Below, one piece after another: positions 10,990 to 22,510 of a stretch of DNA of 64,000 bases. Each line of letters starts with the position of its first letter. Position 1 is the stretch's first letter. This DNA is from Cylindrodendrum hubeiense (taxonomy: Eukaryota > Ascomycota > Sordariomycetes > Hypocreales > Nectriaceae). The notes beneath the pieces were generated by a model. The model searched no databases. It was given only the letters and a program-made list of their open reading frames with translations, and had not been told where the DNA came from. A program made the position numbers and the translations under genes. The DNA is taken from contig JAANBB010000094.1 of the NCBI GenBank assembly GCA_014621425.1, positions 1-64,000 of the forward strand, read 5' to 3'.

Positions 10990-11520
10990 AGACTCACCGC
11001 TTGAACGCCCGACTCTTCACTGGCGGTGAGGACTCTGACCTTGGTCGTTCGTTGGCAATATGGAAACCTTTATCGTCGCTCTGTAGGAAATTATAGGTGG
11101 CCTCGTCATCTGCGTCATCCTACTCTCTGCCTACGTGGGCCTCTGCTGTGATGGGTTGGTCTGTGAGGGTCGTGCAACGAGCAATATGGATCATCCCGGG
11201 GATTGGCTTTTCAGTACCAAGGCGTCGAGACAGGCCCTCACCAACGCTGGCTCAGGCTTCAATTCAGACGACACTCGAGCTTTTGTTAACAACGTCGTAG
11301 TTGGCAGCGGTATTGGCAATGAATTCGACATCCTTAAGTCTTTTCCACATTATCGAGTTGACACGGGCACCATACGTGTCCCAGAGCTTCTCAGCTTGAC
11401 CAACGCTTAGAATGAGGGGGTCAAACGAGAGGCTTTGAATGCTCGGCTCGGTACATTTCATCAAGTGGTCAAGGATAGGGCCTCCGACGTAACTCGTGGC
11501 ATCAGTGAGAAAGATTTTAT
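10990..11520 (-). pseudogene. Decayed NAD(P)-binding Rossmann-fold reductase (NmrA/epimerase-like)
   Basis: The minus-strand frame from about 11520 reads KIFLTDATSYVGGPILDHL, which matches the N-terminal beta-alpha-beta of extended short-chain dehydrogenases (normally FLTGATGYxGG) with both key Gly changed to Asp and Ser. Downstream are AEKLWDTYGARV, LKDVEFIANTAANYDVV, stops at the end of that segment, then GLSRRLGTEKPIPGMIH, TLTDQPITAEAHVGRE, a TAG where family members usually have Trp, and DDADDEATYNFLQSDDK. Each of these changes can be a single G-to-A or C-to-T transition. No start codon is obvious. It is a dead gene, not a sequencing slip, because multiple independent stops and motif losses are present. 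Confidence 0.7.
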
Positions 11521-12241
11521 GTCAGAATACATAGCCGGTATTTCTCAATGGAGTGAAATTAAGGATTACAGTGGCTGCGGTACCAAAAAGAGGCCATATG
11601 AGCAAAATCCAAGTTCGCCTTAAACGTTCTCGTGAGTACCCGAGTGAACGCTTAACCCGTATAATCAAGTCGCCGATCATACACTCTTGCTTTCGGCAAT
11701 GCTATGGAGCCGCGATATAAGAGTGGTGTTATGGCCATTTTGCCTTCGCCAAGACATCGCATAGGGTGATTGTGGGGATTGAAGCATTAGCAGTAAGTCA
11801 CATCTAGCATCCGATTACAGACCCAGGATTCAATAGCCGTGACTCTGACAATACCATTGTGGGAGCCACAACCAAGACCTTCCAGCTACAATTATCTTCC
11901 CGGCCGTCGAGACAGATGATGCCAGCTATGAGACGATCCTTAGAAAAACAAGAGGGAAGGGCGACACGAACACTCAGACTTTCTGCAAAACAGACATATC
12001 TGTTGGCGTTCCCACTCGAGGCAGTAGGCAAGCTCAAGGAATACAAGACAACCCCTGTCCAGTAGTTAATTCAGACAGTTTTGTTGGTGGGAAGGTCAAA
12101 TGCTTGCTACAAGAAAGCTGATTCGATGTCTAGAATATTAGGCATTGCAGGTGAAGCAAGTACGTGAATGGGTGAGGCATATTATTCAAACAAAGCTAGC
12201 CCTATTTAACTATGACGTCTTAAATCCTACTAGATAAACCT
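11521..12241. other. Intergenic, possibly with further decayed coding sequence
   Basis: A plus-strand frame around 11875-12110 is open for about 80 codons (TDISVGVPTRGS is typical), but it has no start and no recognisable domain. Nothing firmer can be said. Confidence 0.3.
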
Positions 12242-12627
12242 TCAAAGGGCCGACTTCAACTTTGAAACACCCTTAAATAGATCTGGCTTTGCTGTTGTGA
12301 AGCTGGGGATATCGCCGAAGACGGTTGTGGCGGTTGATCCGGCAGCTGCCTTCTCAAAGGATTCCAGGCTGTCCCATCTCAGCGTAGCTTGAACTTGATA
12401 CGCCGACCCTTCTGAGAATGTCACAATCTCCCAACTCTGTAGACCTTCAGAGCTCCAAGTCCTATTGAGTCGTTAGAAGTGAGACGCTAATCGCTCACGC
12501 TAATCGCTCACGCGAAACGTGAACACGTGAAGCATACTTACGCCGAAACAAGTGGCATGTGCTTATTCAGATAATAGTCAAGATCGAAGTCGTGACCAGA
12601 TGGGTATTGAATAACAATGGTAGCCAT
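12242..12627 (-). CDS. EthD-domain protein (dimeric alpha+beta barrel)
   Basis: Two exons, 12627-12542 and 12461-12242, around an 80 bp intron with GTAAGT and TAG ends, giving 101 residues. The product starts MATIVIQYPSGHDFDLDYYL and has the EthD signature: HMPLVSATW, then a middle segment with LRWDSLESFEKA, and the C-terminal DIPSFTTAKPDLF. Length and order fit the ~100-residue fungal EthD family. Relatives act as small barrel enzymes in polyketide or aromatic metabolism, or are uncharacterised, so the reaction here is unknown. The in-frame ATG at 12726 was rejected because the sequence before MATI is not family-like. The intron holds two tandem 13 bp units. Confidence 0.82.
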
Positions 12628-14437
12628 AATGGATAGGCGACGGTAGATAGATTGTGTAGGTGGTGAATAACGATGCTGAGAACTTCGGGAGGAGCTCTCC
12701 TTATCTATGCCGAGGCTTCCCCTCATGCGCCCCTCTTAGATATTTGTCATCCGCATTAGGGTTACTCAGGCAGAGTACTCCGTATAATGGGCTAAATCCA
12801 TTCTAGTCTTCCGTTGATCCATCCCCTGCAAGCATACTGATGCCGTTAGCGTTGACCTACCCACACTAGAAAATCGATGTGATTGGAGACAACTGCTGTA
12901 TCAACGGACAAATGGATCTCAACGCTGGACCAAAGTGGGGTCGTTACCCCTCTCACCGCCACTGGACAACATGTTTTTGCGACTTGTAGGCTTATATGGC
13001 TCGAAGCCTAGAACCTGGTCTCTAGGCGCCTCTGACGTCTTTGGGGTAAAATACGAGGTATGACAAACACGGCTGGGGATATATCGCTTACTGTCTCGGT
13101 GGTATTCGTCTCCTAGGATAGCCGCATGAGACACGGTGAGTTTTCACCGAGACACAGCAAGCCCCGTAAGATCGTAAGATGACATAGTCAGAGTTTTATC
13201 ATGATCTTGATTTAGATTAAGCTACCTTCATCATATCCATGAAAAATATTAGTGGATTATTAAGTAGGTATTCTAAGACTTTGGCCTGTCTTACAATATC
13301 TTCACCTTCAACTAAGTCTTAATGACGCAAAATTGCCTTGTAGAAACACAGTCTACGTAACGTTAAGAGTCACAAATGATCACCATCCTTCCCTATAGGC
13401 CGGCTGACTACACCATTGGAAATTTTGAGATTGATTGGGTTTCTTGAGCCTGCTTTTCTTACCCTGTCATAGATCGTGTGTAAGAGTAAGAGTGGCTAGC
13501 CTAAGCATGAAATAGAAAGTCCCAGCCGTCAGGCCAAAAGAATTTACCAATTCAACAAAACTGCGTTTCTGAGCTGTGTCGCACGACTGATATAAGAGCG
13601 GGCGCGCTTCCTGGCGCTTGCTGGCCGCGGCCATTTGTGGCGCTCTTACATCATCCTCTGAGAGAACGACAGATGAAAATTGTCGCGTGGCGCTGGAGAT
13701 ATGTAACTAGAATGATCAGAAAACGAAACCTAATGCAAGTAATAAAGCAGAAAATTACACAATTTATTATCGTATTTTTCTGTCTTTCGACATCTGCAAA
13801 TATGTTGGAGATATGCATCTAAATAGGAGAACAAATCCACCGCTACATCTTAGGAGGTGCTTTCTGAGATCATCTGTAACGAAATATGATTACGTAGCAG
13901 AATGAACCTTAGCTAGGCGAGGCATAGGCAGTATCCAGTTCATACATAGACTGAAGCTTGCCCAGTTCCAGTGCCAGGCCTCTGGGCCGAATCTATGTCT
14001 GAGGGCATTGCAACTCTAGCGTCACGTGCAAGCTGCGCTCTTCTTCGGGGGTTTCGACGGAGGTTGCGGACCCCGTTGCATATAGAAACAGTGATCAGCA
14101 AATCCGTATGTATTTCCAGTATCACTCGCCGTTTGCGGCTAATTCAAAGGATCGTGGCCGTTAGAGTAAGCGGCCTAATATATTGTCTCGGCTTTATTGT
14201 CTCCTATAACGATAGGCTAGTTGTCTCTAATTTGAAACAATTTACTATCTGACTTCTGTGATTATTCCGATATTGTCTTCTGTTAGAGAGCGTTTACGAT
14301 TATGGTGTATAAATTAACTAGATCCTGTACAGAAATCGCAATTGAGTACCACAATTACATCATATTTCATGCATACATCCGTTCAATTCAACAGGTGCCT
14401 TATACTTCTTTCTACTCAATTATTATCTCTTGTTACT
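12628..14437. other. Intergenic, AT-rich
   Basis: No gene is supported. Several 60-90 codon open frames on both strands (for example 12919-13134 minus and 13971-14252 plus) lack any recognisable motif. Confidence 0.4.
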
Positions 14438-14716
14438 ATGAAGGTCTCAATTTCCCTTTTGCCTATTTTAGCTGTGCTAGGATTAGCAAGTCCTCTTATG
14501 CAAAGATCGTCAGAACAAACATGCGCAGCCTCAGGGCAGGTGTGCTACGCTGGAGCAGAACCAGGAGGATTTCGAATGGAATGTTGTCGGGGGCTTTGGT
14601 GTCGTGTGAGTTCATATGATATTGCCAACTGTTATAGTGTCAGTGATGTGCCAAATACTTATTAATTCTAGGACGTTGACGAAAGGAGTGTACAGATGAA
14701 GATCTGTTCTGTTTAG
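14438..14716 (+). CDS. Small secreted six-cysteine (knottin-like) protein
   Basis: Starts MKVSISLLPILAVLGLASPL, a clear signal peptide, then a short mature peptide with TCAASGQVC and RMECCRGLWC. The first ATG of the longer open frame (14342) is not used because it would hide the signal. The preferred model has two exons, 14438-14605 and 14672-14716, around a 66 bp intron with GTGAGT donor and CTAG acceptor. It gives 70 residues ending KICSV. If the intron is retained, the frame stays open to 14665 and gives 75 residues ending VPNTY. Both forms end with six Cys in a C..C..CC..C..C pattern, as in cystine-knot peptides. This is a candidate effector or antimicrobial; the function is not known and the two models cannot be separated by eye. 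Confidence 0.65.
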
Positions 14717-15733
14717 ATCGCCAATTTGCCAGACACTGAAGAAGGGTTCTGGGATGCTTTAGTCGTTGTATGGAGTTCTCTGCTGGAGTTTAAGCTCGGC
14801 CGACAAAGCGGATTTCTATTCTGAAAATAATTCATATTTAGTGTTAAACAGTAAAAAGCGAATAGTCTTCAGGCCTTTCCAAAGAAACCTAGTCGAAACA
14901 AAATTTTATGCGTCAAGTCGCTGGTTGTTAGTCTCTTTGCATAAGAACCGACCTTAGCTAGTATTTGCTAATAGCTTAAAGGTTTCCCCTTTCCGCTCAA
15001 GTGATCAAGAAAAGAAATAGGGGCGGTTTTAATGAATTGTAGAGATCGTGGTATTGCATTCAAGCGAAATACATAGTACTGAGATCAGTGGGTAAGGATT
15101 TGGATACAGCAGGTTGGACTGTCCACCTTCATCATCGTTGTCCTCATCATGATGGTCATGGCTGTTGTCACGTATTGCAGTCATCGTTAGTTATGTTCAA
15201 TATTGGTGTTTTGGTCCATTCTTATGATGTGGTAAATTCTCTGATCGAAGATACCGTAATATGTCATCGATCAGTCTTGTCTGTTTTGTTCATTTTCATC
15301 GACCCCAGCCTCGACCCCCCTCATCATTGTGGACGCATCATTATCACCACACACCACATTTATTACCACTCAGCCTTTTCTGGGTCGGTTGTTATGTTTT
15401 CCGGTCCCTCTTGCACCCTCCCACCCAGCGTCACAAATAGTGTAATTAAATCGTCATCATTGAAGAGATACCTAGAAAGACAAGACCAGGCTCATACTGA
15501 GACTATGTCAATCCCAATGTTTTCGGAGCATCAATGCAGCAGATTTCAGACTCCAACAATAATACGTAATATGATAGCCTATATTGGTCCATAAATATTA
15601 CCAGAATGGCAAATAGTCAGAGCATTATTGACATCCCCAGTGATGTATAATATGTGTTCCTCCAGCACCACCATCCATCTTGAGTAGTTCCCTGGTCGTT
15701 CTTGAGACACAAACGGATTTCATGCATTCAGAA
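14717..15733. other. Intergenic
   Basis: 3' flanks of the small secreted protein and of the transporter. The 168-codon plus frame at 15088-15594 looks like chance: it is His/Val-rich with no domain. Confidence 0.4.
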
Positions 15734-17692
15734 CTAGTATCCATAGAGATTGACCTGCTCGGAATTCGAGGCCCGGATTCTCCTATTCTCCCTGATCAAC
15801 AACACCCGGATCCACCAGGCGCAGAGAATAGAGCAGAGGGCAAAGCCCGCCGAAGCACCAAATCCAATAGCATATCTGGGATCATCACTCTTGGGCCACA
15901 AGTATGCACCATAGATGTAGCCAATCTAAAGAATGTTATGAACTGCTAAAAAATAGGGTCTGGATATAGGAACTTACCTGGCCGCCAACGTTGGTCATAG
16001 CAAGGACAACCTGAACGCAAAAGTTAGCAAATGTGAATCACAAGATTTTCCAGCCACCTCAAATTTTCACTTACAGCCTTCTTCTCTTTCGTCTGAGAAA
16101 GTGTAGATGCTGCCCAACCAATAATAACCGAGTTCACGGCGTACGCGCCCATGGGGAAGATGAAGCAGGCAACGTAACGGGCAGCCGTATTCAGTGTAGC
16201 TGCAGCAAGCACGAATCCAGCAATGGCAATAGACAGGCCAGCAGTAATGTGCCAGGTGCGTTCATGCAGTCGGCCAGAACTCCAGCCGAAAAAGATGCCT
16301 GTAGCGCCAGCAAAGATGAATGGAGGGCAGGTCATGACAAGAGTGATGGTTGTGTTGAATCCAAGAGTCTTGACAACACTAAAATTTCGATTTCTGTTAG
16401 TGATGAACAGTCTGAGTTTTTTTTGGGTGGGCACTTACGTGGGGAAAAAGGAGTTGAAAGAACATGCTGAGAGATGGAAGTTCTGCATCAAACAGAAAAG
16501 CCAAGTCCTCTTGTCGCCGCACGCTTGCTTGAGGCCTTCCCATGCGGATACTGGCTGATCATCTGAATCAGAGAGCTTATCCTTTTCCATGCGGGAATGG
16601 GCGAGCTCCCTCTCGCGCTCAGTTAACCAACGGGTTGTCAGTGGAGTGTTAGGGAGAAGCCAAAAGCCGACCACGGAAACGACTGCAGTGGCGATACCCT
16701 CGAGGATGAATAACCTTACAACTTCGTTAGCTCGATCAACTAAGAGGAGGTAAAGGTTAGCATACCATCTCCATCCTGCAATGCCTGAGACACCGTCCAT
16801 TCCAGCAAAGATGCCTGCTGCGATGAGTCCCGAGAAACCTGTGGCGAGAATCTGGGCGCAGTAAAGAAGGGCAATTCGTGATGCTACCTCTGTTGAGATG
16901 CTTAGCTATATGTCTCGGAGATTGAGTTCATTGAACTTACCTTTGCGAGTGTAGAAAATAGACAGAATATATGTGGCTCCTGGGTAAAACTAATCACGGT
17001 CAATAACGGGTAGCTTCGATGAGAATTTGGTCGTGACATACAGGCGCTTCAGTAATACCGAGAAAGAACCTGCAGACGACGAGGCCAGCGTAGCTCTTCA
17101 CGAGAGCCGTGCAACCTATCTTTGGTTAGCTTCGGGCCTTCAGTAGATATGATAACGTAGACACACCAGATACAACACCCCAGACTAGCATCCACGAACT
17201 CATGTACATGCCAGGTCTGACTTTGGTGATCAGCATATTGCTGGGAACCTGCATCAACACGTAGCCGACGAATAAACTAAAGAGTCATCATTAGTTCATC
17301 ACTCCTCACTGCTTGTATCTTTCGGGTAGGCATACATAGAAACAGTAGTATTAAACTGTGTTCCGGTCATGTTGAGATCCTCTTCGAGATTATTGAGACG
17401 AGCCTGGGCGATGGCATTTCGGTCGACGTAGTTGAGAAAGTACATGACGCACAAGCACGGCTAGGTGGTAGAGGTCAGCATGGGAGATCTGTCAGAGGGT
17501 CTGTTGTCAACTTACCATGATCCAGAGATCCAGCTTCTTGACGAGCCGGATCTCTTCGGGGTCGGTCTTCTTTGCAGTGCCAGTGTAGTCCCGTTCCTCG
17601 GTGTTGACAGGCTTCTCATCTTCCAGGACGCTATTGACATGTTTCACGTTGTAGTCATCCTTGGACGTGCGGTTCTCTTTGATGCTCGCCAT
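15734..17692 (-). CDS. MFS anion:cation symporter, Dal5/allantoate-type permease
   Basis: Ten exons traced by frame: 17692-17516, 17460-17336, 17276-17167, 17115-17042, 16989-16941, 16889-16766, 16714-16439, 16378-16075, 16010-15978 and 15925-15734, giving 487 residues. All junctions keep frame and use GT..AG. The N terminus is hydrophilic, ending EEIRLVKKLDLWIM. The family pattern follows: YFLNYVDRNAIAQARL, the FNTTVS segment, MQVPSNMLITKVRPG, then CRFFLGITEAPFYPGATYIL, a long central loop (LTERERELAHSRM), and the second six-helix half ending FALCSILCAWWIRV. The Dal5/ACS family carries small acids such as allantoate, nicotinate or pantothenate across the plasma membrane with protons. The substrate is not predictable. 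It lies between the small secreted protein and the P450. Confidence 0.9.
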
Positions 17693-20260
17693 TGCCGCGA
17701 TGTGTTTCTGTTTGCTGGGGGGGACAGATGCGAGAGCTGGATCGTCATGGCCTGATCAATTTCTCCGACGTTACCTCCCATTATTTATAACATTGCTGGG
17801 AGTACCGAAGCTAGTACCCGCAGGGAATCTGGGGTAGGTTAGTGCGGGGAAACTGGCACGTTCGTCGACAAGGCCGGGGAAGGTAGAGACGCAAGGAGAG
17901 CTGCTCGGCGTCAGATCTGGACTCCGAGAAAGCATGGAGGGCCCAGGCTTGAAGCTAGGGTAGGATTGGCATAGACAAATACCTGTACGGTGATTGTTGG
18001 GAGCAGCCGGTCATCTCGCTGTCCAATGACGACAGCAAAGCAGCGGCACGCCGTGGAGATTCAGGGCGCATTTCCACAATTCATCCAACAATGCCGACCA
18101 GGTGACTCGTCTTGTTCTCTCACATCGACTGCACCTAGATTTCTGAGCCTATTCATATTTGCCCCGGTCGATTGGTCATTGTGCCAAGTCATCCACATTG
18201 AGCAAGCTTGGCGCTACTCTCGTGTCTTACCCCGGAGGAGTCTGGGGCAACGAAAGATGCGGGGTCACGCTCATCTCGGGGCTCACCATCAAACGAGCTC
18301 ATTGAAATCTAAGGATAAATCACCGCTGAATTATGAGAATAACCGTGTTGCTCTCTCAAATTATGCAGGGGAGGCATATGATTCCAGTCACTCCATAGAG
18401 TCACCGGTCATCTAACTATTGCTCGCCCGCACAATCTCAATCCAGTCTATGCACAGAACAGAAGCTTGCACACGAAATCCTGCACACCAATTGCGACATA
18501 ATTTAGTCAAAAAGACATTTGTAGTGGTTTTGAGATGCCTTCTCTCATCCATTTATCCCCTCGAATCGAAACTTGTGTGTTGGGGAAAACATGCACACCC
18601 CGGCGACGCGAAACATCTCGAATCAGAAAATGATCCAATTTTGTTCTTGTTGGTGTTCAGATTTGTGGAACAATGTGCGAGCTGGGGTACTTCTCTGGCA
18701 CAAAGTCGTCAAGGCTCTAATTTGGGTCTTTCCCTGAAATACGTGACAAGCTTGGGCGGGTATCGTTGATATCCCGGGTCAGTGACTTGCATCCTTCCTA
18801 ATTGCCGTGCTATTTAGTCAATTCCCCTTCAGCGCCATAATGGCAACAGACACAATGGTATTTTTTTTATTGTCGAACATACATGAGCTCAGAGGTAGGT
18901 AATCATCAAGATCTCTCTGTGATGTCTATGAGTTGCCCCTTCTAGATTTGGGATGCATGACAGGTCGACATCTCATGACTTCCACTGGAGCGAAAGATAA
19001 TTTGTTACGTTATAGGGTCACCTTGAGACGTCTTTAATGGTCCTTTGAGACCGGATTCTGGGCCTCCCGTGTCGTAGCCTCGGTCGGCGGGACTTAGGCC
19101 CCTTGGTCTTTGGTCTTCACGTCCGGGTCTTCCGGACTGGACCTCTGCTTGTCGCCCGCATCGTCATCGATAAGATTGACCCTAGACTATCGCTAGAAAC
19201 AGATATAAAGAGCTCGTATCCCGACTTTCCCTCAATTTATGTGACCTGAATACGGTGTTTCCACTGCCTATTACATCCCACCTTCATGTAGTGTGATGGT
19301 GCGCCTCAACTCATAGGGGTTTTAATGAGGTAGAGACTACTAGCTAGCTAGGTCCCTGCTGGAGCTCGTAGGTTTCCGGAGGGCACACCATTTCCCTTGA
19401 ATAATATTAAGTATAGCCTTTGTCGTGCCTTATTTGCTCTACCCAAGCTGTCGCAACTCTTATCATCAATTATCCCTTCCTTCTTGGTAAATACACTGGA
19501 CAGCATTCCATTATGTTTTCCCATGTACCAGATTTCTTCATCTCGTCTTCAATCCAGATTGATTTGCATTCCAGCTCCAGCTTGCTTACGAGCTACGACT
19601 CCTCACGTCTCGCGGGTGAACCAAGTGCGTCTCCTCCACCAAAGCATTGAGAAAAAGAAATCCGGTCTCATTAACAAATCACCCGGTTAACTTGGAGCTG
19701 CATTTGAAGTCCTAGTAAGAACCTGGTCATGAAGATGTCACCGATTCGCGACACGCCTCAACCAAGATCACACGCCTGCCGTAAGTTGGAGATTTCAGCA
19801 TTGATGTGATAAAGGTTTAACTAAGAATTACTTTTTATCAATAACAACTTCGAAATCGGGGTTATTCATCGTCGAATGCAATGCTTAATGGCTGCATGGC
19901 GTAAGAAAGCATCGCAGCCGTCGGTGGCGCACTCGTTTTATGAGCGATCAGGTCGGGCGCTGTCACACCTATGTTTTAGATCGGGATAACAACAACCCTA
20001 CAGGCTGATCATTCTCCGGGAAATCGATTGATGACGCTACGTGATGACATTCCCTCCAAGCGCAATTCGTTGCTTCTCGGCGCTACAGACCCGGCCGCTA
20101 ACTACATTATACCCCAGCCCGGGTGTCCATACCCGATCCCGACTGTGGGGGAGACCAACCGCCGACTCCCATAAATAGATGCATTTACGTCGACGGCACT
20201 TCTCAATCGAGATTCCTCCAGTCATCGAGTTCGATTGTTAGTTTGCCAAGTCCAGCAAGT
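17693..20260. other. Intergenic, 2.6 kb
   Basis: Divergent upstream regions of the transporter (left) and the P450 (right). I see no gene or repeat that I can support. The 141-codon frame at 17990-18415 has no recognisable domain. Confidence 0.4.
20169..20177 (+). promoter_or_regulatory. Probable TATA element of the P450 gene
   Basis: CCATAAATAG about 85 bp upstream of the ATG at 20261. It is a weak but well-placed match. Confidence 0.35.
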
Positions 20261-21924
20261 ATGGCAATCATGGCCATCACCAATGCTTCCGTCTCGGGCA
20301 TTGCCAGCGTTCCACTGTTGGTCGCTGGGCTCGCCGCTTTGGTAGGAGAATCCAGTAAAGTCCGTGAACTTCGAAATCTAACCAGACCCAGACTTCCGTT
20401 TATCTTATTGCTATTGGAATTTACCGCCTTTACTTTCATCCTCTAGCCAAGTACCCCGGTCCGATTCTCAATCGTGTCTCTTCCATCCCCTTAAGCTACA
20501 AACTTCTCCGCGGTCGTCTTCCATTCTATGTCAAGCAACTCCACGACATCTACGGACCGGTTGTCCGGTTGACACCCACTGAACTGTCATTCAACTCCGA
20601 AAAGTCCTGGAAAGACATCTACGGCAGCCGACCCGGACACCAAAACTTTCTCAAGGACCCAGTTCATGTTGGATCGATCCAAACGGTACCCGGTGTGGTT
20701 ACGATCACCATGGCTGGGGATGTCGATCATGCACGTCAACGCCGGGCCCTCTCGCACGCCTTTAGCACGAAGGCGCTCCTAGAACAGGAATATCTCATCA
20801 AAAATTACGTCGATGTCTTCCGGGACAAGATGAACGAGTTTGCAAGCAGTGGCCAGGTCTGCAACATTGCTGACTGGTTTTCATATACGACATTCGACAT
20901 TATCGGCCATCTGTCGCTGGGCGAGCCATTTGGCTGCCTAACGAGCAGCGATCTCAGGTTCTGGGTCCCGGTCATCTCGGAGTCCATCAAGGCGGGTGCT
21001 ATCGAGCAGGCGAGCCGCCGACTGGCGACAACGGGCAGCAAATTGCAGCAACTTTTTCTCAAAATGTTTGCACCAACTGAATTGCGCGACCAAAGAAGGA
21101 AGCATCTTCAGTACTCGAGAGAGAAGATCATGAGACGCATCCAGCAAACCGGTAGCAATCAGCACCGAGACTTTCTGTACTACCTTATGAATCAAAAAGA
21201 CAAGGACAACTTGAACCAGGACGAAATCATCGTCAACGGAGCCCTGTTCATCATCGCCGGCTCAGAAACAACAGGGAGCTTCATGGCGGGGTTATTCAAC
21301 CACCTTCTCAGACCAAAGAACAGGGATGTCTTCGACAAACTTGTAGCTGAGATCAGAGGCGCCTTCAAAAGTGACGAAGAGATCACCTATGAAGAGCTGG
21401 TCAAGCTACCATGGCTATCAGCCGTGCTCGATGAGGGCCTGCGTATCTTCCCCAGCGCCCCCATCGGCTTTACAAGGGCTGTCCCTGATGGAGGGGACAG
21501 CGTTGACGGGAACTTCCTCCCAGCCGGTACAACCGTGTCGACATGCATGTGGGCAGCAACACACACCGAGGACAACTTCAAGGATCCGTACGAGTTCCGA
21601 CCGGAAAGATGGCTAGACCGGGCCAACGCGACGGATAAGCTTGGTGCAAGCAACCCATTCTCACTAGGCCCTCGCGGATGCATCGGCCGCAAGTAAGTGT
21701 TCATATATGATTCATTGAGAGTTGTACTAATTCACATCACCAGTCTGTCATATATGGAGCAGAGACTCATTACAGCGAAATTACTGTGGCACAATGATGT
21801 CGCAATGACCAGTGATGAGTCTTGGGCTGAGTGGGATCCAAAGAATGACCACGAGAACATGCAGGTGTTTACAAACTGGATCAAGGCACCATTGAATGTC
21901 AGGTTGTCGCCACGAAAATTTTGA
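20261..21924 (+). CDS. Cytochrome P450 monooxygenase (isotrichodermin C-15 hydroxylase-like)
   Basis: Three exons, 20261-20341, 20392-21692 and 21744-21924, giving 520 residues. The first intron (50 bp) is needed to join the N-terminal membrane anchor (VSGIASVPLLVAGLAAL) to the IYRLYFHPLAKYPGP hinge. Visible P450 marks are an I-helix segment AGSETTGS, an ExxR region around LDEGLRIFPSAP, PERWLD, and the heme loop FSLGPRGCIGRN (Cys ligand), the last residue completed across the second intron. RRALSHAFSTKAL and WFSYTTFDIIGHLSLGEPFG are typical of the CYP65-like group that includes isotrichodermin hydroxylase, but no trichothecene genes are nearby, so that name shows only family likeness. It is expected at the ER membrane. 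It lies 586 bp before the hydrolase on the same strand. Confidence 0.92.
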
Positions 21925-22510
21925 GCCAAGAGGACCTCAGTAAATGATGGCCTCGTCAAGTGTATTTTATGACAGAGTGGGCGTGTTGCTGAAAACTCGC
22001 CTTCGGCGTGTCGGTAGGATATGCCGAAACTTAGTCAGGTTCTCGGCGTCGAAAAAAAGTCTCCGAACTAACTCTCATCTTCGGCGCCGTTGCCCGTTGA
22101 AAGACCGATCGATTCGGGAACTTCTTTCACTTTCCAATAAAAGCAATTTGCCCCCGTCAAGGAGAATATTTTTGCGGTTGACCCTTCAGAACAAGATCGC
22201 CCATTGGCTGCGACTCAATGTGTACCTGAATCATATGCGGCCACATCTCACATTCGCCTTTATGGTCGGCATGTTGAGCCTGAGGCGGGAACCTAGTGTA
22301 TTGCCGACTCGACAGAACAGTTAAAATTATGTAATGCCAGTTCAAAACAAAGATGTATAAGATCGTGCATTTTCACTATTTAAATGTCTGTTGGCTCTGA
22401 GTCGACTACCGAAACCTCTATTCAAGCTCCCTTGGACTAAACGCCTACAATTGGGACAGTGATATTCTTTTCCATTTCATCTTCAATTTGACTACAACGC
22501 ATACATTAAA
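21925..22510. other. Spacer between the P450 and hydrolase genes
   Basis: 586 bp in the same transcriptional direction, holding the 3' UTR of the P450 and the promoter of the hydrolase. I see no further gene. Confidence 0.5.
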
